64,000 bases of DNA from Patiria pectinifera. Taxonomy: Eukaryota > Echinodermata > Asteroidea > Valvatida > Asterinidae. The stretch's first letter is position 1; each line of letters begins with the position of its first letter. Positions 56,258-64,000 of this stretch are shown piece after piece. The DNA is taken from positions 11,365,501-11,429,500 of the forward strand of contig CM057146.1 in assembly GCA_029964075.1 (NCBI GenBank), given 5' to 3'. A model generated the notes under the pieces. That model worked only from the letters and a program-made list of their open reading frames with translations, made no database searches and was not told the origin of the DNA. The position numbers and the translations under genes were made by a program.

Positions 56258-57029
56258 AAGCTTTCTTTTAGTACAAGAATCATTCAAATCACTTACGTAC
56301 TTTTTAAGTTACGGAATTTTAAACACAACCACCGTTTTTAAGTTCTGTCCACGGATCACACAAAAGGGGTGCTCTCTTTCAGCAAACCGACAACAATTTA
56401 CACACATCCCTATGCAGGGTTCGAAATTAGCGGTAGCCCGCTAGCCAAATGCTAGTCAAAACAGCGGCGGGCTCGTCAAACTATTCCTCAAGTAGCCCAG
56501 CTGGCGAGTCCAAATTATTGGGATACGGCAAAGATGAAAGGACAGGAAGAAATAAATCATAAAATTCAGAAATCACACCTATCAATTTGTGTATAATTTT
56601 ATCAACTGTTTTAACGGGTTAAGTTATAAAATCTGTTTATTAAAAAAACTGACAAAATTGCCTCAGAATAGATGAGAAATCAGTTGGAAATGGGTAAAAG
56701 CGACTTTTACACATTAATTATTCTTTTCGAGGGGCCCCGAAGCGCCACCAGGCGGATTAAGTGTTTCGTAGGCCCTAGGCACTAGTGTTCCGAAGAATAG
56801 AGAAGGAAGGGGAAAGGAAGAGGGAATAAGAACAAAGTGGAGAATGTAAATAATAAACACCGCTGCTCAAAACTCCGCGAAGCTAAAATCCGGTTCTGAA
56901 ACCCATGTCAAAAGATTGTACATTCTGTCATATCGGCACAAGCTGCCGCGCTAAGTCGTTTGACAGCTGCAGCTGTGCATATAAGAATATAAAAATATAA
57001 AAAATTCCACTGTAGGATTTAAAGACCCC
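56258..57029. other. Spacer, nothing recognised
   Basis: No gene or element. A short gctagcc/ggctagc-rich portion lies near 56430-56510. Confidence 0.3.
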
Positions 57030-59335
57030 TGTTACAACTGATAATGTAGTAACCAACGGATAACGTATCACCAACCGATAATGTATCACAAATTGACCGA
57101 TATTGTATCACTAACCGATAATGTACCAAAAATTGACTGATAGCGTAGTAAAATTTGTATCCGATAATGTATCACGTGTCGACGGATAATGTAACTACAA
57201 AATAAGTGTATCCGATAATGTATCACCAAGGAACGGATACCGTATCAACCGATAATGTATCAAAAATCAACCAATAATGTATCAGTATGGGGAAAAGGTG
57301 TACACAAATGTTTGTTTTATGTCCGATTATCCGCCCCACGTTTTGACCAGGGAGGGGGGTCTGGGCTAGTTGATCACCACCACCCCCATTATTTTGTATT
57401 TATAGAAAAAGGGCAGATTTTGAGGTATTTTTTTCAAACTTTCCAACCGCCGAAATGTATTAAATAGTACTGAAAAAGGGAGAAAAAATACAAATAGCTT
57501 GAAAAGCGCTGGGACGTCTGTATCATGAACAGCGCCCCCAGTGTCATGTGGTCTCCAGCAAGGCCCCTCCCCCCCCCCGTTTGTATTTCACGGGCAGGAC
57601 TTCTTTTTTTTTTTTGGCTATCCCCCATCCCCAAGTCCCCAGCACAGATTTACGCTTCTGTTGCAGGGGCGGATCCAGGAATTTTCGCGGGGAGGGGGTT
57701 CATCAGCAAAACAATCTGAAAATGTACACAGGATTTTTTTTTCCGGACACTTGGCCTCCGTAAAATCAAAAACTTGGGGAAGGGGGTATCATATTTCAAT
57801 AGGGGACGCTGTTCAAATTTGACAATTATTAACACTGGATTACAGAATGGTGTAAAAATACCCCCTATCTAAGCTGCCTCCGTCCGTATTTTGAACAGGC
57901 GGACATTTACCAGTAATTTTTTTCGGGGTGTCACCGCAGATGGGGGGGGGGGGGTCGTATCATTTTTTGGAATTTGTATGCAATTTGTTTTGGGACAAAG
58001 CTGGGGGACTCCCACGGATCCGCACCTGTGTTGGCCTCAAGGAAGCGGCAGGCTCGTGACGTTTGGACTCCAAACTGTGTGGGTTGAACAAACTGAAGTC
58101 AGTGGGTAGACAAATAACAAATGACGTCACATGCGAACGGTGTCCCCCCCCCCCTAAAAAACCGGGGCATTATTTTGTACGGTACAGTAATATTGTGTAC
58201 ATGATTGTAGGATTTTATAATATGGCACGACCCCCTCCCCCTCATCGACCCCCTCCCCTCATCCCCTCCCCTCACCCCCTCACCCCCCACTAAATGAGCA
58301 GTAATGCTGTGATCGTGCCCTTATCAAATCTGTATATAAAAAATATCGACTGGGGTCGACAAGGGACCCATGAAGCTTGATCGCATGTAGACTATCTTTG
58401 ACGATTGCCGCCTAAATCCGGTAAACTTGTTACATTGTATCTTTTGTGACAGCTCAAGTTACATGATCATTTCAGATGGTAGTTTTGCTATACTATGCCT
58501 CGCCACTCGTATGTGTTCCCGGTTCATGCACAGCGCGTATTTTGAATGATGCAAAGTTATTGGGGGAGGGAATAGTCTGGGAGACCGGCAAGTTAAATTG
58601 AATGTATGCGCGCGCCGACATTGCCTGACGCTCATGCGAAGACGCTGCTGCTAACGTGGTGTGGAACTTTGCGCGCGAACCAGTACAGTACAGTACGCAC
58701 ATGCTGTGTCCCGTCCATTGATCGGAGATCAATGGTCCCGTACGTCCACGGGGCTCTCAAAAGAGGTAAAACGCGCCCTCTTGTGTCGCAGCACGGAGCC
58801 CATAATTATGGAGGCCAAGTGTCCGGAGAAAAGAACTTGTCCACATTTCGGCGCGGATGTGCGAGTGCGGTTACCCCCCCCCCCCCTTGACATCAAAAGC
58901 TGGATGCGCCACTAGCCTAGGCCCACTTGGAAGTAGAGCGTCTCCAAACCAGAGCAACTCCCTACCTCCCAAATAAAAAAAATATTCTTAATGATAAGCT
59001 TTCTCGAGTGTGGACTTATCATAGTAAAGGCACTTATTAGACTTTAATTAATTTGCAATATTTCCACCTTTTTCCAATACTGATACATTATCGGTTGAAT
59101 TTTGATACATTATCGGTTGATACAGTATCCGTTCCGTGGTGATACATTATCGGATACACTTATTTTGTAGTTACATTATCCGTCGACACGTGATACATTA
59201 TCGGATACAAATTTTACTACACTATCAGTCAATTTTTGGTACATTATCGGTTAGTGATACAATATCGGTCAATTTGTGATACATTATCGGTTGGTGATAC
59301 GTTATAGGTTGGTTACTACATTATCAGTTGTAACA
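57030..59335. mobile_element. 2306-bp foldback transposon with 271-bp terminal inverted repeats
   Basis: Outer ends TGTTACAACTGATAATG and its inverse. Left arm 57030-57300, right arm 59065-59335, nearly identical when inverted. Each arm holds 12 variants of (C/G)GATAnnGTATCA about 20-25 bases apart. The unit is itself a small inverted repeat (GATA...TATC). The interior has R4 (57660-57850), an inverted R1 (58500-58815) and G/C runs, with no transposase seen. Confidence 0.9.
58500..58815 (-). repeat. Dispersed repeat R1, copy 3, inside the foldback element
   Basis: Inverse of the blocks at 11256-11570: gtctgggagacc, gcctgacgctcatgcg, ccagtacagtacagtacgcac, ggggctctcaaaagaggtaaaacgcgccctct. 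Confidence 0.7.
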
Positions 59336-59589
59336 ACCCCCCCCCCCCCCATTGCAGTCTGGGATCAGGGAACAGGCCTGAACAAGGTATGCGTAAAGGT
59401 ACTGAACATGTACATGCAGTTTTTCGACAATGAAATACAAACATTATAGTTGGATTGAATTTTTTATTTTCGACCAATTTTAGAAATTAATTTCAAATGA
59501 TTACAGTTCAGGCTTTCAATATAACAAATTAGTCATTCTTGCAATTGTCCTCCGATAGAAAAGAAAGAATATAAAACAAAAAGTTATGT

Positions 59590-60000
59590 GGCGATGGCCA
59601 AGTCTTCAGGAGTCGGACTTATGACCCTAACTCAATGAGCCCCTTACCGACTTCCATGTAGAACTCTTCTGGGACTCGGTACCCGGCCCACCACACCTCC
59701 TTCCCTGTCTATCCATGTAACTCGAAAGTCAGGCACCATAAAGGGAGGAAACGAGGTGACACCCTAAGCCTTGCTGCCGAGTCAGCAAAAGAACCCCGTA
59801 CCTATACGCAGATGCCAACCTGGACTTCGCAGACAGTCCCAACTTGTGAGTCAGCTTACCGACCGACCGAGCTAACTGCTCTTGGTAAATGACGACGGGA
59901 AATTAATACTCTTAAATAATAGAACCGCGGGAATCGAAAACCAAAATGTGACACCAAGCGGGTTCGAACCCCTAACCCTGGGTCCGCTGTCAGACGTTTA
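59590..60000 (-). mobile_element. tRNA-derived SINE, family 2
   Basis: Minus strand: ccagggttagGGGTTCGAACCCgcttggtgtc (B box), tttcccgtcgt, accaagagcagttagctcggtcggtaagc, gtccaggttggc, gcttagggtgtcacctcgtttcctccctt, atggtgcctg, atggatagacagggaaggaggtgtg. The same blocks in the same order occur at 63646-64000. Confidence 0.8.
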
Positions 60001-61182
60001 AAAACATAATCCTTATTTCCGCAGTGGGAGAGTTACTTTGTGTTTCATAGCTGCACGAAAGATGCATCAGCATCGTGCTATACACATGAATGCTGTTACG
60101 TAACTCTTTTCTGCAATCATTCTTATGTACCGAGCAGTTGACTATTCAGAGTCACTATACGAGCAATTAACCTTACCAAGCTCGTCCTCATTCTGTCTCA
60201 TCAATAATTGTTTCGCGTCGCACGTCTTTCGGCCGGCACTGACATGTCGCTATGATTGAGAGAAATTCCAGCAAGTTTCTCCCTACCTCATTATATTTAT
60301 ATCAAACTACTGACCCGTTTACAAATTTTTACGAGGGAATTGTGTTTGTCTGATTCTAATTCAGCTCCCTTAGCTACAATCCCGGCCAAAATGAAGGGGT
60401 TTGCCCCGGTGTTTCTGGCCTCCTGTATAAACTCCCACGTGGAGTTTTTAGGAGAAGAACCAGCCAAGCACCAAGAACCAAGAACCAAAATGGTTGGGAC
60501 ACTTCTTGAGCCTCCCCCGCTCCTCCGGTCAGTGTTGTTCCCAGCTGATGGAGCACACATCGCGCAATGAGAGACAAAATTGAACGGGGGGAGGGGGGGG
60601 GGAGCAGCGAGATTTGGCCAGGATTGTAGATGCAGGCCAGTAAATCGGTCCGAAATTGCCTACGCCGGCCAAATCACGATTTACATGCCCCTATAATTAT
60701 TCAGTATTTGAGCACATTGTGGGCCATGAACTTGAGGATTCGTACAAAATAAGGATGGGAGCCGTGCACTGGAACGTGAGCTTGTATTTCTGTACAATTT
60801 GGATGAAATTGGGGCCCTAACAGCGCTTTCTTTTGCAATGGAGTGTAGGCACCGTTTTTCAAAATTGCGATGGGCTTTAGGACTGTATTTTAAGGGATGA
60901 CTATATTCGGGTGGAAATTTCTCCCAAAATTCATCAAGTTAAAGAAAGACCATGAAATAAGCTTTAAGTTTGATGTGTGTCTCGAACACCTTGGAGAGTA
61001 AATTGTGAGTATATTGCCAGACTTTCTGAAGTGGAGCCATTGATCATTGGGGTCTTTATTGCACCCATAGTGACACTGTTAAAAGCGGGCCCTTATATGG
61101 ACGCTCTCGGACAGTAGGTGACGCTCTTCATCGCTGCCGACTGACGTGACTCGCTTTTTCCGATGATGTCGCCGGTGTGGAC
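60001..61182. other. Spacer with an open but unrecognised stretch
   Basis: 60256-60577 is open on both strands (e.g. minus strand GSWCLAGSSPKNSTWEF); no family recognised and no splice support. A G run lies at 60590-60602. Confidence 0.3.
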
Positions 61183-61227
61183 GGTAATTCTGTCCCCCGT
61201 TAAAAGTGTCCGGGGGACAGAATTACC
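61183..61227. repeat. 45-bp hairpin in a cluster of ggtaattctgtccccc repeats
   Basis: ggtaattctgtcccccg and cgggggacagaattacc pair around ttaaaagtgtc; two more copies of taattctgtccccc follow by 61275. Confidence 0.8.
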
Positions 61228-61739
61228 TAGGTAAAAGTGTCCTCCCCGGCCCGTTAATTCTGTCCCCCCTCAGGTAATTCTGTTCCCTCCAGGTTTTTTT
61301 GTCCCCCTAGTTTTGCAACGCAGAAGGCCAGTTCTCTATATTGTTTTCATGAATTCACTCTACAAGGTATACATTTTTTACTCTTTAGTCTGCCCTTCAT
61401 GAAGATGAAAAAAATTAACTTTTTGGTCTCTTTCTTAGATGTGAAATGTGAACACAATGTTTCGATCGATTCGGAGTACGGTGTAGCCCTATTCTACGGT
61501 GGACGCCTCATTGATATAACGCCTACTTGGATTGGTCTGCGTTCCCATCGTAGCGCGTAACGAAATTTCCTATTGGATGAATTTCCTTTGTGTAACGGGA
61601 TACACATTATGTACACATTATGCGATAAACGCTGCCACAATTCTTGCAGCATGTACTTGCGTATGGCGTGTCAAACGTTGCAATATTCAATATTTTGCAA
61701 TATATATGTTGGATGTTCAATATGTGCTTGTTATCTTTT

Positions 61740-62160
61740 ACATTTATGTGCGATGTTCAATATAAGTGTGCGATGTTTTTCATTATTTGCGCGATGTTTA
61801 ATATATTTGTGCGATGTTTTACAATATATGTGCGATGTTCAATATAAATTATGTGTGCGATGTTTTACATTTATATGCGATTTTCAATTTATATGTGCGA
61901 TGTTTGTGACGATATATATCTATGTGCGATGTTTTCAATATTATGTTCGATGTTTTGCATTAAATTTGCGATGTTTTTATATACAATTGTGTGTGTTGTT
62001 TTACAATATATTTGCGATATTTTCAAATATGTGAGCAATGTTTTACACATATGTTTGACATTTCGAGCTATTTGTATTCGATGTTTCGTCGGTATGTTTG
62101 CATTCGATCTTTGCAATATGCATTTGATGTTTCCCTTTTCATTCAATGTTTCGTTAAGAG
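61740..62160 (+). repeat. Degenerate minisatellite of TGCGATGTTTTnnAATATATG
   Basis: About 15 variants of gtgcgatgttt, spaced 20-35 bases, with AT-rich linkers. The long open frames here (e.g. repeated RCF/MCDV) only reflect the repeat. Confidence 0.85.
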
Positions 62161-62479
62161 TCAAAGTCTGGTTACTAGACTGCGAAAGTCTGAGTATTTT
62201 GCCTAAAGTCAGTGTATGAGACGTCAGGGGATCGCGTAAAGTGATTAGAGCCAGACCTAAACGGTAAAAACCGGAATTGTGGGTAATTCTTTAAGCATAC
62301 GCAATGCGTTCATCATTGTTTGGGCAGTACCCCCAGCTGTGCCTGTACTACCCATAGTGTTATGTGCATCATCTATGCATTGACGAGTGCATGACACATG
62401 GTCTGAGCTCCAAGGCCGATGTGCACCTGTCCCGTTTAATGATCCAGTTACCTGATAATTTGTTAGCATAAGCTGAATG

Positions 62480-63215
62480 TAAAATTGGGCAAGAGTAGAT
62501 GTTTATGAAAAAAAATCAAATTGTAAGGGGTTAACCTTGCACTTTTTAAGCAAAATCGGGAAAAATCAGATGTTTCTGGAAAATTGCAGATTGTATGGGG
62601 TTAGATGTTTATGAAACATTTCAAATTGTAAGGGGTGAACATTGCCTATTTTAACGAAATTGGGCAAAATCAGATGTTTCCGAAAAATTTCAGATGTAAG
62701 GGATTAACCTTGCTTTTTTAGTGAAATTTTGCAAAGTTAGATGTTACGAAAACTTTCAAATTGAAAGGGGTTAACCTCGCACTTTTTTAAAACGAAAATG
62801 GGGAAAAAAATCAAATGTTTCTGGAAATTGCAGATTGTAAGGGGTAATTAACCTTACTTTTTGAATAAGATTGGGAAAAATTAGATGTTCATCAAAAAAA
62901 TTCAAATTGTAAGGGGTTGACCTTGCATTTTTTTTTTACAAAAATAGGACACAATCAGATGATTCTGGAAAATTGCAGATTGTTAGGGCTTAACCTTGTA
63001 TTTCTAGCAAAATTGGGCAAAAAGAAATGTTTATGAAAAATGTTAAATTGTAAGAGGTGTACCTTGTATATTTAGTAAAATTTGGCAAAATCAGATTTGT
63101 ATGAAAAATCTAAAATGGTAAGGGGTTAACCTTGCTTTTTTAGCAAAATTAAGAGCATATTTTACTAAAATTGGGCAAAATCAGATGCTTCTAAAAAATC
63201 CAGATGTAAAGTTTC
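62480..63215 (+). repeat. Degenerate tandem array, ~60-bp unit
   Basis: Unit of the type cagatgtttatgaaaaatt-caaattgtaaggggttaacc-ttgcattttagcaaaattggg, about 11-12 copies, all in the same direction, strongly diverged. Confidence 0.85.
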
Positions 63216-63645
63216 CGCAAAAACAGCTGTTGAAAAAGAGCCCAATGTTGAACTTTACTGAGTCTGAGGTCTATCGAGGGGACGATCCTTATTTCAACTC
63301 CCGCAGATTCGCTGACAGTCTCTATTTTTTTTTTAAGAAAGTCGAAATAGCTGAAGAGGGAGGTGAGAATCTATATGTGCCCAGATACAAAGAGTAGAAA
63401 TCTACGCGTCTGCCTTTTGAAAATACACAATTGCGGTGTTCATTGTTGCGTAATGATCCGCCTAGCACACGACAGTTTTGCACATTAGGCTGTGTTATGC
63501 AGCTTCCTAACAAACCAAACACACTGGGCTCATTATATCGACTGTTTTTACCCATTAAGGTAAAGCAAATGGACCCAGTAATCTTCCTGGCGCGTTTGCT
63601 CACCTATAAAGACAACTTTTCTCAGTTTAAGGAAAATTCTAAGGT

Positions 63646-64000
63646 AACGAAATGGCCGAGTGGTTACGATTCGTCGTCCAGGGTTAGCGGGGTCCCGGGT
63701 TCGAATCCCGCTGGTGTCTTTTTGGTTTTTAACGTATGAGTTCAATTATTCACTATAAGAGATTTAATTTCCCGTCGTAAAGTACCAACAGTACCTTAGC
63801 TTAATCGGTAAGCACTGCTGCTGGTACTGTCCGCGAGTTCCAGGTTGGCGCCTTCGTACAGGTTCAGGGCATTTGGTCCACTCGGAGGATCAGGGCTTAG
63901 GGGCCGCCCTGTTCCTCCCTTAGCTCTTTGCTTTTACATGGTGCCTGGCCCTCCGGGGTTATATGGATGGATAGGGAAGGAAGTGTGTATTGGTCGGGGA
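63646..64000 (+). mobile_element. tRNA-derived SINE, family 2, runs off window
   Basis: Head aatggccgagtggttacgattcg ... gggttagcggggtccCGGGTTCGAATCCCGctggtgtc is serine-tRNA-like, with intact A-box region and T arm but broken anticodon and acceptor stems, so not a functional tRNA. Body matches 59590-60000 in order. Confidence 0.8.

Noticed and set aside
60256-60577. Overlapping open frames on both strands
   Set aside because: No motif, no splice support, no paralog in the window; both strands open at once points to composition.
62480-63215. CRISPR-like array
   Set aside because: Units are degenerate, there are no unique spacers of fixed length, and the DNA is clearly eukaryotic.
63650-63722. 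Possible serine tRNA gene
   Set aside because: T arm and D-arm region fit, but anticodon and acceptor stems do not pair, and the sequence continues into a SINE body shared with 59590-60000.

Overview
The window reads as nuclear DNA of a marine invertebrate animal. Genes are split by GT-AG introns, coding density is very low, and most of the DNA is interspersed repeats: tRNA-derived SINEs, many small inverted-repeat transposons and a decayed Ty3/gypsy element. Two conserved animal genes (ADPRH, ZDHHC4) plus a lineage-specific multi-membrane-pass gene cluster, with frequent tacatgta and taggccta strings, suggest a deuterostome, perhaps an echinoderm. I cannot fix the species from sequence alone.

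Layout. Positions 1-9233 (minus strand) hold an ADP-ribosylarginine hydrolase (ADPRH/ARH1-like) gene. Eight coding exons are visible, every splice phase agrees, and the 3' end runs off the left edge. A gap of about 5.9 kb (9.2-15.1 kb) contains a Harbinger-like element, a dispersed repeat seen in two copies and a Ty3/gypsy pol relic. Positions 15139-24068 (plus strand) hold a complete five-exon ZDHHC4-like palmitoyltransferase of 354 codons including the stop. The two genes are divergent.

From 27.9 to 47.4 kb, all on the minus strand, lies a tandem cluster of related two-exon genes. Exon 1 encodes an N-terminal region with two CxxC pairs; exon 2 encodes about seven membrane segments. Left to right these are A, B, C, an isolated decayed exon 1 (D), and E. 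A/E form one subfamily and B/C another. C and E are open. A and B each carry one single-base deletion relative to their partner. I recognise no named family with certainty; layout and topology resemble the gustatory-receptor-like (7TMIC) superfamily. This cluster is the best candidate for something undescribed.

From 47.4 kb to the right end I see no convincing gene. It holds SINEs, large palindromes, a recent 1.1-kb tandem duplication (54066-56257), a 2.3-kb foldback element with 271-bp terminal inverted repeats made of a 12-fold GATAnnGTATC array (57030-59335), and two degenerate tandem arrays (about 61.7-62.2 and 62.5-63.2 kb).

Duplicated receptor genes act as natural empty-site controls: comparing A with E exposes clean insertions of a SINE and of several small transposons that occurred after duplication.
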